Assembly (NCBI GenBank): GCA_002363155.1
Contig: DEWH01000022.1
Span: forward strand, 122,481 to 186,480
Direction of reading: 5' to 3'
Source of the DNA: Ruminococcaceae bacterium UBA3215
Lineage (GTDB): Bacteria > Bacillota > Clostridia > Oscillospirales > Ruminococcaceae
Length of the DNA stretch: 64,000 nt
Shown here: positions 8,019-16,440 of the stretch, one piece after another
Layout of the letters: the number at the start of each line of letters is the position of its first letter
Numbering within the stretch: position 1 is the stretch's first letter
The notes under the pieces: model-generated
The model's database searches: none
Seen by the model: only the letters and a program-made list of their open reading frames with translations
Told to the model about the DNA's origin: nothing
Program-made: the position numbers and the translations under genes

Positions 8019-8495
8019 TTACTTGCCTATATCGAGTATCTCGAACTGGAGTATGCCGGAAGGAGTCTCGACATCAACGATATCGCCTTTCTTGTGGCCG
8101 AGAAGAGCTCTTCCGATAGGAGATTCATCGGAGATCTTCCCTGCCTTTACATCAACTTCCTTGGAACCTACGATATGAAGTTCGCGAACGTCATTTTCCT
8201 CGATGTCCTTAACGGTCACCTTGTTGCCGTGCTGAACGTGCTCGGTGGAAAGGCTGTCCTCGTCTATTACCTTTACGTTCTTGAGGGTAGCCTCGATCTC
8301 TGCGATACGGGCTTCGATTATACCCTGTTCGTTCTTGGCTTCATCGTACTCGGAGTTTTCGGAAAGGTCTCCGAATGAGAGCGCCACCTTGATCTTTTCG
8401 GCAATGTCCTTTCTCTTGACGGTCTTGAGGTTTTCAAGCTCCGCTTCAAGTGCGTTAAGTCCTTCCTGTGTCAATACTGTCTGTTTAGCTGCCAT
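8019..8495 (-). CDS. greA: Transcription elongation factor GreA
   Basis: GreA enters the RNA polymerase secondary channel and stimulates cleavage of backtracked RNA. The 158-residue length is the family norm. The N-terminal coiled coil (about 5-75) carries the acidic tip region (LSENSEYDEAKNEQ), and the C-terminal FKBP-like domain includes SPIGRALLGHKKGD. The ATG at 8495 is chosen because AAAGGA lies 8 nt upstream; an ATG two codons earlier would touch the ribosome binding site. It lies between the S41-like gene and lysS on the same strand. Confidence 0.96.
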   Translation of the reverse strand: MAAKQTVLTQEGLNALEAELENLKTVKRKDIAEKIKVALSFGDLSENSEYDEAKNEQGIIEARIAEIEATLKNVKVIDEDSLSTEHVQHGNKVTVKDIEENDVRELHIVGSKEVDVKAGKISDESPIGRALLGHKKGDIVDVETPSGILQFEILDIGK

Positions 8496-8535
8496 GGTCA
8501 TATTCCTTTCTTATCTTAAAAAATGGATTTCGTTA

Positions 8536-9900
8536 TTACTGCTGCGGGCGGTCTTCCTCGCCCTGGATATTCGGCTGCGGTTCGCCCTGGCGCACTGTGG
8601 AAGCCGATGTTTCGGCTGTTTCGCCTTCGCTTTCTGCCGGAGCTTCTTCCGGAACGGAAGTCTCTGCAGCCGACTGAGCCGCATTTTCCGCTGCCGCGGA
8701 AGCCTTGGTGAGTATTACCTCGACCGCCTTTTTGAGCTGAACATCGCTTGATGCCGTGTAAGCGGAGGGGTCCGGTTCACGTTCGCCGTCGTACTCCACG
8801 AAGAACTCGGGAGTTATGCCGGTCTCGTTGTAGCTGCCGTTTTCCGCTTCCGGACGTATCACCGCCACGGATATCTCGATCGCAGTACCGTCGTTGAACG
8901 TCCGTGTTTCCTGGAGAGTTCCCCAGCCCATAGTATTCTCGCCTACGGTAACTCCCGACGAACGGTCACGGAGCGCTTCCGCAATAAGTTCGGCGGAACC
9001 GCCGGTCTTTTCATCTATTATAATACTTATCGGGAGATCTGTAAAGCTTCCTCCGGCGGATTCCGCGACGATCCTTGTCGAATTGTTCTTATAGACTGCG
9101 GAAGCGACAGTGCCTGCCTCGGTGAAGGGGGAGACGACTGCACCGACGGAAGAGTAAACGCTTCCGGACACGCCGCGCAGGTCGAAGATATATCCGGACA
9201 CCCGGCTTTCTGAATAAGCGTCAAGCAGCGCCTGCATTCTCGTTCCGGTGGCTTCATTCACCGACAGGAACGTGAAACAGAGGATACCGTTGTCAAGCAG
9301 CACCGCGTCGAGTGTGGGTATGCCGAATGAAGCTCTTGCGAGGTTGTATTCCGTCTCTTCGCCGTCACGTCTTACGGTAAAGCGGCGCTTAGTACCCTCA
9401 TCGCCGTAGCGGAGCTGTTCGCTCGCGGACTCATATCCGGATTCGAGAACGCTCACGCCTTCAACGGTGATTATGATATCGCCGGGAAGAATGCCGCTCT
9501 CCGCTGCCGGGGAGCCTTCATAAACATCGGTGATCTTGATGTAGCCGCTCTCTTCCTTCTCAAATACGAATCCGAGACCGACGATATTTCCGCTTTCCTC
9601 GCGTGTCTTATAGTAGTATTCATCGGTGGTGTAGTATCTTGCCGAACTGTCGGCGATGCACTCAAGGTATCCGGAGTAAACGCCGTACTTCATAGCGTCG
9701 TCGCTTACGGGATAGAGCGAGTAGTTGCGCACATAAGCGTCTATTTCCTGGAGCTTGGTGTACATTTCACCGCGCTGCTGGACGTCCGCGACTTTTTCGT
9801 TATAGTTGTTCAGCGACACCGTCATTGTAATGACGAATGTTACCGCGCAGGCGATAGCGGCAATGCTTATCGCTATGCCTATCGAAATTTTTCTGTTCAT
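8536..9900 (-). CDS. S41-family (CtpA-like) protein, probably catalytically inactive
   Basis: This 454-residue protein has one N-terminal membrane anchor (about 7-30), a PDZ domain (about 103-180, with SPAAESGILPGDII) and an S41 peptidase-like domain (about 200-370). S41 enzymes use a Ser-Lys dyad in N(T/G)ASA-E and FGKG motifs. Here the corresponding stretches read EKTGGSAELI and NTMGWG. The lysine is a tryptophan (codon TGG) and the serine is shifted by one position to a glycine. A low-complexity Ala/Glu/Ser tail follows. It sits in the ftsE-ftsX-M23-S41 order, a common Firmicutes arrangement. A scaffold or PDZ-mediated regulator of the hydrolase is inferred, and proteolysis is doubtful. 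Confidence 0.85.
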   Translation of the reverse strand: MNRKISIGIAISIAAIACAVTFVITMTVSLNNYNEKVADVQQRGEMYTKLQEIDAYVRNYSLYPVSDDAMKYGVYSGYLECIADSSARYYTTDEYYYKTREESGNIVGLGFVFEKEESGYIKITDVYEGSPAAESGILPGDIIITVEGVSVLESGYESASEQLRYGDEGTKRRFTVRRDGEETEYNLARASFGIPTLDAVLLDNGILCFTFLSVNEATGTRMQALLDAYSESRVSGYIFDLRGVSGSVYSSVGAVVSPFTEAGTVASAVYKNNSTRIVAESAGGSFTDLPISIIIDEKTGGSAELIAEALRDRSSGVTVGENTMGWGTLQETRTFNDGTAIEISVAVIRPEAENGSYNETGITPEFFVEYDGEREPDPSAYTASSDVQLKKAVEVILTKASAAAENAAQSAAETSVPEEAPAESEGETAETSASTVRQGEPQPNIQGEEDRPQQ

Positions 9901-9931
9901 ACTGTTTCCTTAAACCCGTGCCGGGAGCGTA

Positions 9932-11263
9932 TTACTGCGGCAGAGGCACAACGCCGAGGGGATCTATGCGTCCGCCGTCCTTGCGCACCTCGAAGTGCAG
10001 ATGCGGTCCGGTAGCCCAGCCGGTAGAGCCGACAGCCGCTATGCAGTCACCCTTATTGACGACCTGACCTACGCCGACATAGATAGCGCTGCAGTGGGCG
10101 TAGAGTGTCTGGTAGCCGTTGCCGTGGTCGATAACGACGTACATTCCGTAGTCGTAGCCGGGGATATATGTGGTCTTGGCAACGATGACCTCACCGCCCT
10201 TGGAGGCATAGATGTTGGCACCCATCATACCGCTGTTTCCGATGTCTATACCGCCGTGGTTCCCGTTTCTCCATGCGTCATATCCGAAGTATGTGGTTAT
10301 GAGCGTATATGACGGAGATACAGGCCATGCCCATTCACCGGTATCATAAACGGTATTGTGCTTTGCGGCTTCCTGCGCACGCCTGATCTCTTCTTCGAGG
10401 GCTTTTTCCGCTTTTTCACGGTCAGCCTGGGTCACTTTCTTCTCGTACTGGAGATTCGCCTGTCTCGATTCAAGATCCTGTATCTTTACGGCATAGGTGT
10501 TGTATTCGTCCCAATAAGAGGTGTTGAGGTCATTGTAATACTTCTTCTCCTCGTCGAGAGCGGTCTTTTCATCGATCAGTTCGTCCTTCTCCGACTCAAG
10601 GGTGATCTTGTCGTATTCAAGGTTCTTCTTTGCGTCCTCAAGATCCTTCTCGTCCTGCTCAAGCTTTTCGATATCGCTCATGAGCTGGTGCATGAAGTTA
10701 AGGTTCTGCTCATTCACGCTCTTCATTATCTCGCTTCTCACGAAGATATCGTAGAAGTCCGCCGAGCCGGCGATTATCGAAAGGTAGTCGTCCGAGTCGG
10801 TGATATACATAGCGTGCATTATCTGACCGAAGCGTTCGATATTTTCCTTGTTCTGCTTGTCGAGCATCTCTATCTGCATCTCCTTGTCGGCGATGCTTGC
10901 CTCGGTCTCGGAAATGCGCAGTTCTACTGCGGCGATCTCGGCTTCCTTGTCAACTATCTCCTGTTCCTTGTCCGCAACGGAAAGGTTCACGAGATCTATC
11001 TTGTTCTGTGTCGTGACGAGCTTTTCCCAGTAGTTGTCCTGAAGCTCCTTGTTCGATTCTATATCCGTGCCTGCTTCTGCGATCTTCTGCTCAAGCTCCT
11101 TGAGCTTGTCGTCCGCGTCCTTTATCTTCTGAGCGAGATCGGACTGGGTATCCGCATGAGAGACGAGGGGTCTTATCATGGACGGCTGCCCCGAAAGAAT
11201 AACCGCCGCACAGCATACTGCCACAAACACGGTGTTTCTTATTGTTCTTGCTTTTCTTTTCAT
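9932..11263 (-). CDS. Murein hydrolase / EnvC-like M23 peptidase with long coiled coil
   Basis: This 443-residue secreted protein has an N-terminal hydrophobic signal or anchor (about 8-35), two long coiled-coil stretches (about 40-125 and 190-300) and a C-terminal LytM/M23 domain (about 325-440). The zinc ligands of active M23 enzymes are present as HGGID and HLHFE, and YAHCS is the third element. It therefore looks able to cut peptidoglycan cross-bridges, unlike activator-only EnvC. It lies directly downstream of ftsE-ftsX (7-bp gap). FtsEX controls such coiled-coil hydrolases at the division site (EnvC, PcsB), and the same role is inferred here. Confidence 0.93.
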   Translation of the reverse strand: MKRKARTIRNTVFVAVCCAAVILSGQPSMIRPLVSHADTQSDLAQKIKDADDKLKELEQKIAEAGTDIESNKELQDNYWEKLVTTQNKIDLVNLSVADKEQEIVDKEAEIAAVELRISETEASIADKEMQIEMLDKQNKENIERFGQIMHAMYITDSDDYLSIIAGSADFYDIFVRSEIMKSVNEQNLNFMHQLMSDIEKLEQDEKDLEDAKKNLEYDKITLESEKDELIDEKTALDEEKKYYNDLNTSYWDEYNTYAVKIQDLESRQANLQYEKKVTQADREKAEKALEEEIRRAQEAAKHNTVYDTGEWAWPVSPSYTLITTYFGYDAWRNGNHGGIDIGNSGMMGANIYASKGGEVIVAKTTYIPGYDYGMYVVIDHGNGYQTLYAHCSAIYVGVGQVVNKGDCIAAVGSTGWATGPHLHFEVRKDGGRIDPLGVVPLPQ

Positions 11264-11269
11264 TATATA

Positions 11270-12172
11270 TCAGACCTTTACATACTTTCCTGTGCTGATG
11301 ATCGTGCCGACAGCACCGAGGAATGCTCCGAGAATGCAGTTAGCCGCCAGCAGATACCACATAACGTCATCGAACTGGACTATGTTCACAAGTCCGAAAA
11401 TGCGCCAGATAGTGATATCGCCCTCAAAGAGCCGGATAAGCGCTTCGTAGGTGACTTTTGTCACGAACCATGACGCTCCGCCTGCCGCGACTCCGATAAA
11501 CATACCCTCGATAAAGAACGGTATCTTTACGAAAGCATTGGTAGCGCCAACCACCTTCATTATGTTGATCTCTTTCTTCCGGGCAAAAACGCTGCTTCTT
11601 ATAGCGTTGTAAACGATTATGATGCTTGTGAATATCATAGCTACAAGTATTGCGGCCGCGATTACGGAAAGAGTATTCCGTATATCCACCAGCGCCGACG
11701 CGAAGTCGTAGGGCGCTGTCACTTTTTCAACGCCTTCTATGGTACGGAATTCCTCCGCTGTTTCCGATATCCGCGAGATATCCTTTACCGTGACGCGGAA
11801 GGTGTGAGGCATAGGGTTTTCCGGGAGGTACTCAAAAAGCTCTGCCATTTCCGGCATCTCGTCCTGCTTATCTGCCCACGCATCTTCTTTGGAATAGAAC
11901 ACCACGCCGAGGCGGTTGGGGTTCGCGTTGAGCGCATCGGTGATATGGTTGAGCACGTCGTCGCTGACATCGCCGTAAACGTAAACCGATATCTCGTTTC
12001 TTTCCTCTATATTTGACAGAACTATATTCAGATCCATAGCGACGAGTACGCCGAGCCCCATAAGGAGCAGGCTCACGAGCAGCACAGAGAAGCTCGCTAT
12101 CGACATCATTCCGTTTCTGAATACCGAACCTACCCCGCGCTTGACGAGGTAGCTGAAATTGCTCATTCTCAT
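11270..12172 (-). CDS. ftsX: Cell-division ABC transporter permease FtsX
   Basis: FtsX is the membrane partner of FtsE and transmits ATP-driven changes to an extracellular murein hydrolase. The 300-residue protein has the expected four membrane segments (about 20-45, 170-200, 215-240, 270-290), with a large extracellular loop (about 50-165) between the first two that would contact the coiled coil of the downstream M23 protein. The start MRMSNFSYLVKRG is typical of the family. AAGGAG is 15 nt upstream of this ATG; an ATG two codons later is possible. Confidence 0.95.
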   Translation of the reverse strand: MRMSNFSYLVKRGVGSVFRNGMMSIASFSVLLVSLLLMGLGVLVAMDLNIVLSNIEERNEISVYVYGDVSDDVLNHITDALNANPNRLGVVFYSKEDAWADKQDEMPEMAELFEYLPENPMPHTFRVTVKDISRISETAEEFRTIEGVEKVTAPYDFASALVDIRNTLSVIAAAILVAMIFTSIIIVYNAIRSSVFARKKEINIMKVVGATNAFVKIPFFIEGMFIGVAAGGASWFVTKVTYEALIRLFEGDITIWRIFGLVNIVQFDDVMWYLLAANCILGAFLGAVGTIISTGKYVKV

Positions 12173-12182
12173 ATTATATAGC

Positions 12183-12869
12183 TTATTCTCCTTCTATATA
12201 GCCGTCGAAGGCTATGCTGCCTTCCTTTAAGTTAATGATCCTGCCGCCGAAATACTTGACGAGGTCATGGTTGTGGGTGACCATAATGACCGTGGTGCCG
12301 CACTCATTTATATCCTGCAGCAGCTCGACTATCTCATAGGACAGCTTCGGGTCTATGTTTCCGGTAGGCTCGTCGGCAATGATTATCTTCGGGTCACAGG
12401 CGAAGGCTCTCGCGATCGCGACACGCTGCTGTTCACCGCCGGAAAGCTGGCCGGGATATGCTTTTGCCTTGTCGTTGAGCTTCACGAGGTCAAGTACATA
12501 GGGGACTCTCTGTCGGATATACTTTTTCGACTTGTCGATAACGCGAAGCACGAAAGCGACGTTCTCATACACGGTAAGCGTCGGGATAAGTCTGAAATCC
12601 TGGAATATCATACCGAGAGAGCGTCTGAAATACGGAAGCTTGCGGCGTCTGAGCTTTGTGAGGTTATAGCCGTTGACAAAAACGCGCCCGCCGGTGGGCT
12701 GTATCTCTCTTGTGAGGAGCTTGAGCAGCGTACTTTTTCCTGCGCCGCTGTCGCCGACGATGAACACGAACTCGCCGTCGTTCACTCTTATATTTATATC
12801 GTTCAGAGCGTCAACGCCGCCTTTTGCGCCGTCAACGTAGTGAACGTCAACATTCTTCAATTCTACCAT
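12183..12869 (-). CDS. ftsE: Cell-division ATP-binding protein FtsE
   Basis: This is an ABC ATPase of 228 residues, the usual FtsE length. It shows Walker A (GDSGAGKSTLL, about 39-49), the Q-loop region (MIFQDFRLIP), the signature LSGGEQQRVAIARA (about 139-152) and Walker B (IIIADEPTGNIDP). The FtsE-typical beginning (VELKNVDVHY) is present. AGGAG lies shortly before the ATG. It heads the ftsE-ftsX-M23-S41-like gene group. A family A repeat and the terminator of the upstream regulator separate it from cdaR, and I see no clear promoter. Confidence 0.95.
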   Translation of the reverse strand: MVELKNVDVHYVDGAKGGVDALNDINIRVNDGEFVFIVGDSGAGKSTLLKLLTREIQPTGGRVFVNGYNLTKLRRRKLPYFRRSLGMIFQDFRLIPTLTVYENVAFVLRVIDKSKKYIRQRVPYVLDLVKLNDKAKAYPGQLSGGEQQRVAIARAFACDPKIIIADEPTGNIDPKLSYEIVELLQDINECGTTVIMVTHNHDLVKYFGGRIINLKEGSIAFDGYIEGE

Positions 12870-12905
12870 TTATATCTCCTGTATCGGTTGCGGGGATTAT
12901 TTCTG

Positions 12906-13013
12906 GTGATCCCCCGAACAACTCACCAAAAAGCGAAACGACGCTCACGCGCTGTCTTTGCAGACGGCAGCGTGCCGCTGCATACGATCATGATGAGACA
13001 GACGCGGGATCAC
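12906..13013. repeat. MITE-like palindromic repeat, family A copy 3 (diverged)
   Basis: This 108-bp copy has ends GTGATCCC and GGGATCAC, keeps ACTCACCAAAA near the left end and the internal CACGCGCTGTCTTTGCAGAC, but has lost one of the internal hairpins. It lies between cdaR and ftsE. Confidence 0.7.
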
Positions 13014-13041
13014 AATATTTTTTTCAGCGTAAAACAGAACC

Positions 13042-13075
13042 GTATCTTTCCGCGGTATGCACTGCGGAAAGATAC
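13042..13075 (-). terminator. Terminator hairpin after the CdaR-type regulator
   Basis: A perfect 12-bp stem (GTATCTTTCCGC with GCGGAAAGATAC) with a 10-nt loop. On the minus strand it is followed by a moderately U-rich stretch (GGTTCTGTTTT). Confidence 0.7.
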
Positions 13076-13101
13076 AAGTACGGTCACTATTATTGCCGGG
13101 A

Positions 13102-14187
13102 TCAGAACTTGATCGGATCGGCGGAGAGGTACTTCTTTACCATAAGCGCGATCTTGAAGATGATAGCGTGATCGAACTCGCGGAGATCGAGACCTGTGAG
13201 CTTCTTGATCTTGTCGAGTCTGTAAACGAGGGTATTTCTGTGTACGAAGAGCTTTCTTGAAGTCTCGGAAACGTTGAGGTTGTTCTCAAAGAAGCGCTGG
13301 ATCGTGAAGAGAGTCTCGTGATCGAGCGACTCGATAGAGCCCTTCTTGAAAACTTCCTTGAGGAATGTCTCGCAGAGCGTGGTGGGCAGGTGGTAGATAA
13401 GTCTTGCGATACCGAGGTTGTCGTAGCTTACGATATTCTTCTCAGTATCGAATACCTTGCCGACTTCAATAGCTATCTGCGCTTCCTTGAAGGAACGGGC
13501 GAGATCCTTAACGCCGATAACGGGGGTGCCGATACCGATGTTGACACGGGTGAAGAACTCGGTCTGGAGCGTATCCGCAATGGAGCGTGCCAGCTTTTCG
13601 AGATCCTTTACATCTATACCGCTCTTGATCTCCTTGACAAGAACGATCTCGCTCTCGGTGATGTTGAATACGAAATCCTTGTTCTTATCCGGGAAGAGGT
13701 TCTGGATAACGTCATAAGCGGACACATCGTTTGAGGAGATGATGCTTATAAGGAAGACTACCCTGTTTATATCCGCGTTGAAGTGCAGCTCGCGGGACTT
13801 TATGCTTATATCTCCGGGAAGAACGTTGTCGAGGATTATGTTCTTGACGAAGTTGTTGCGGTCGTACTTCTCGTCATAGTACTGCTTGATGCTTGAAAGC
13901 GAGATCGCGAGAATAGATGCGTACTTGCCTGCCATTTCGTCGGTGCCTTCCACAAATACGGCATAATCGGGCTTTACATGAACTCCGAAGGGCTTATAGG
14001 TATATCCGTCGCGGATAAAGATATCGTGGGAATCGCTGAACTCTATCGAGAAGAAGTCGTTTGAGGTGCCTATCTTCGACAGCTCGCTGCATGCAACGAT
14101 AGTTGCGTTCTCGTCGATAACGCCGATGATCCTGCCGACGGTATCTCTCATCTGGTGAACTACTCCCTGGAATAATCTGTTTGACAT
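13102..14187 (-). CDS. CdaR/PucR-type transcriptional regulator
   Basis: This 361-residue protein has an N-terminal region (about 1-120) resembling the sugar-diacid recognition domain (IGVIDENATIVACSELSKIG). A central GGDEF-like or PucR middle region follows (about 130-270), then a C-terminal helix-turn-helix (about 295-355: NLNVSETSRKLFVHRNTLVYRLDKIKKLTGLDLR), the PucR C-terminal signature. Family members sense small organic acids or other metabolites and activate nearby genes. Here no catabolic operon is adjacent, so its target is unknown. It is transcribed alone from a sigma-A promoter divergent from metG. Confidence 0.88.
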   Translation of the reverse strand: MSNRLFQGVVHQMRDTVGRIIGVIDENATIVACSELSKIGTSNDFFSIEFSDSHDIFIRDGYTYKPFGVHVKPDYAVFVEGTDEMAGKYASILAISLSSIKQYYDEKYDRNNFVKNIILDNVLPGDISIKSRELHFNADINRVVFLISIISSNDVSAYDVIQNLFPDKNKDFVFNITESEIVLVKEIKSGIDVKDLEKLARSIADTLQTEFFTRVNIGIGTPVIGVKDLARSFKEAQIAIEVGKVFDTEKNIVSYDNLGIARLIYHLPTTLCETFLKEVFKKGSIESLDHETLFTIQRFFENNLNVSETSRKLFVHRNTLVYRLDKIKKLTGLDLREFDHAIIFKIALMVKKYLSADPIKF

Positions 14188-14338
14188 ATTTCTGACCTGT
14201 CCTTTCCTGCGGCTTCAGCCGCGTCCGCCGCCGCTTTTCGTCTCTCAGCCCGGTACGATATCCGGGCAGCGCACATGCGCAAAGCGGACAATTCCTTTTC
14301 TCCCGTGCAGCATACTGCACAAAAATATACATACTTAT

Positions 14339-14367
14339 ATTTTAATAGAAAACGCAAAAAAAATCAA
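14339..14367 (-). promoter_or_regulatory. Sigma-A promoter for the CdaR-type regulator
   Basis: On the minus strand TTGATT (14362-14367) and TAAAAT (14339-14344) are 17 bp apart. The leader to the start codon is about 145 nt and holds short GC-rich hairpins but no riboswitch I recognise. Confidence 0.6.
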
Positions 14368-14415
14368 GTCTTTTATGTGAAAAATGTAAATTTTTCTTCT
14401 AAAAATTTTTACATA

Positions 14416-14444
14416 TTGCCAAATCGGGCGTTTCGTGGTATAAT
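14416..14444 (+). promoter_or_regulatory. Sigma-A promoter for metG
   Basis: TTGCCA (14416-14421) and TATAAT (14439-14444) are separated by 17 bp. The leader is only about 30 nt, which excludes a T-box. Confidence 0.82.
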
Positions 14445-14480
14445 ATTAACTGATTTACTATAATTAAAGGAGTTGTTTTC

Positions 14481-16412
14481 ATGAGCAAGACATATTATAT
14501 CACCACCCCTATATACTATCCCTCCGGAAATCCGCATATCGGACACTGCTATACCACAGTTGCCTGCGACGTTATCGCAAGGTTCAAGAGAATGCAGGGA
14601 TATGACGTGATGTTCCTCACCGGCACCGATGAACACGGCGCAAAGATACAGCAGAAAGCCGAAGCCGAGGGCAAGACCCCGCAGGAATACGTTGACGGCA
14701 TCGTTGCCAACTTCAAGAAGCTCTGGAGCTTTATGAATATAAGCTACGACCGCTATATAAGAACGACTGACCCCTGCCACATAGAGACAGTTCAGAACAT
14801 CTTTAAAAAGCTCTACGACAAAGGCTATATCTACAAAGGCTCCTACAAGGGCAAGTACTGCGTACCCTGCGAGAGTTTCTGGACAGAAACACAGCTTGTG
14901 GACGGGAAATGTCCGGACTGCGGACGCGAGGTCAAGGATGCTGAGGAGGAAGCATACTTCCTGAAGCTCTCCGGAATGACCGACAGGATCACCGATCTGC
15001 TCCGCAACACCGACTACCTCCGCCCCGAGAGCCGTATTAATGAGATGATAAACAACTTCGTCAAGGACGGGCTTGAAGATCTGTGCATCTCCAGAACTTC
15101 CGTAAAATGGGGTATCCCCGTACCTTTCGACGAGAAGCACACCGTTTATGTATGGCTCGACGCGCTTATCAACTATATCAGCGCACTCGGCTATGAAAAC
15201 GACACCTACAATGATTTCGACAAATACTGGCCTGCGGATATGCACATGACCGCAAAGGAGATCGTGCGCTTCCACTCGATCGTATGGCCGGCTATCCTTA
15301 TGATGCTGGAGATCCCGCTCCCCAAGCGCCTTTACGGTCACGGCTGGATAACATTCGGCGGCGCGAAGATGTCAAAGTCTCTCGGAAACGTAGTTGACCC
15401 GTTCATTCTCGGTGAGCGCTACGGCGTTGACGCGGTGCGCTATCAGATACTCCGCGACATGCCCTACGGTTCGGATTCCAACTTCTCCAACGAGATAATG
15501 ATAGGCAGGATCAATACAGACCTTGCGAATGACCTCGGAAACCTTGTTTCCCGTACAGTCGCAATGGCGGACAAATATTTCGGCGGAACACTCATTGCCG
15601 ACCGTCAGTCCGACCCACTGGACGATGAGCTTATTGCTATGGCGAAGGCTCTGCGCGAACCGGTAGCAGGCTATATCGACGAGGCTCAGCATTCCCTTGC
15701 TCTCGCTGAGATATTCAAGGTAGTTTCCCGTGCCAACAAGTATATCGACGAGACGGCTCCGTGGATACTCGCAAAGGACGATGCCAACAAGCCCCGCCTT
15801 GCATCGGTCCTCTACAACCTTCTCGAAACGATCCGCCTCTGCTCATCTCTGCTGTACCCGTTTATGCCGACGACTATGCCGAAGGTTTGGGAGCAGATCG
15901 GCGCTTCCGAAAGCGACGTGACATACGACAATGCGGCGGCATTCGGCGTACTTCCCGCAAATGTGACCGTTCACAAGGGAGAAGTGCTGTTCCCGCGCAT
16001 AGATCTCGACAAGGAGATAGACGAGCTGAACGCTATGCTCACGCCCGCAAAGACGATACGCGAGGACGAGGATCTCGACAAGGCTAATATCATCACGATA
16101 GACAAGTTTGCGGAAGTGAAGCTGCGCACCGGCGAGATAACCGCCTGCGAAAAGGTGGCAAAGTCCAGGAAGCTGCTTAAAATACAGGTAGATGACGGAA
16201 GAAACGGCAGACAGATCGTGTCCGGAATCGCCCAGTGGTACAAGCCCGAAGACCTTATCGGAAAGAAGATAATCTTTGTGGCTAATCTCGCGGCAGCCAA
16301 GCTCTGCGGCGAAGAGAGCCAGGGTATGCTGCTTGCCTGCGACACCGAGGACGGCGGCGCAAGAGTTGTGTTCCTTGACGGAGATATCCCGAACGGCAGC
16401 ACCGTAAGATGA
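14481..16412 (+). CDS. metG: Methionyl-tRNA synthetase with C-terminal tRNA-binding domain
   Basis: MetRS attaches methionine to initiator and elongator tRNA-Met. The 643-residue form shows the class I signature region (YYPSGNPHIGH, about 12-22), zinc-binding cysteines in CVPCESF...CPDCGRE (about 130-155), the KMSKS motif (AKMSKSLGN, about 296-304) and a C-terminal EMAP/Trbp111-like tRNA-binding domain (about 540-643, EVKLRTGEITACEKVAKSRKLLKIQVD) used for dimerisation and tRNA binding. AAAGGAG lies 9 nt before the ATG. It has its own promoter. The flippase-like gene begins 28 bp after the stop. Confidence 0.97.
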   Translation: MSKTYYITTPIYYPSGNPHIGHCYTTVACDVIARFKRMQGYDVMFLTGTDEHGAKIQQKAEAEGKTPQEYVDGIVANFKKLWSFMNISYDRYIRTTDPCHIETVQNIFKKLYDKGYIYKGSYKGKYCVPCESFWTETQLVDGKCPDCGREVKDAEEEAYFLKLSGMTDRITDLLRNTDYLRPESRINEMINNFVKDGLEDLCISRTSVKWGIPVPFDEKHTVYVWLDALINYISALGYENDTYNDFDKYWPADMHMTAKEIVRFHSIVWPAILMMLEIPLPKRLYGHGWITFGGAKMSKSLGNVVDPFILGERYGVDAVRYQILRDMPYGSDSNFSNEIMIGRINTDLANDLGNLVSRTVAMADKYFGGTLIADRQSDPLDDELIAMAKALREPVAGYIDEAQHSLALAEIFKVVSRANKYIDETAPWILAKDDANKPRLASVLYNLLETIRLCSSLLYPFMPTTMPKVWEQIGASESDVTYDNAAAFGVLPANVTVHKGEVLFPRIDLDKEIDELNAMLTPAKTIREDEDLDKANIITIDKFAEVKLRTGEITACEKVAKSRKLLKIQVDDGRNGRQIVSGIAQWYKPEDLIGKKIIFVANLAAAKLCGEESQGMLLACDTEDGGARVVFLDGDIPNGSTVR

Positions 16413-16440
16413 CCCCGAGTTTTCTTTGAGAGAGGTAAAA

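Noticed and set aside
10358..11473. Plus-strand open frame of 371 codons opposite the M23 hydrolase
   Set aside because: Antisense of a Lys/Glu-rich coiled coil, which gives a Leu/Phe-rich artefact.
14188..14480. T-box or TPP riboswitch in the metG/cdaR intergenic region
   Set aside because: The metG leader is only about 30 nt, and the CTGAGA word on the cdaR side has no ACCTGAT partner.
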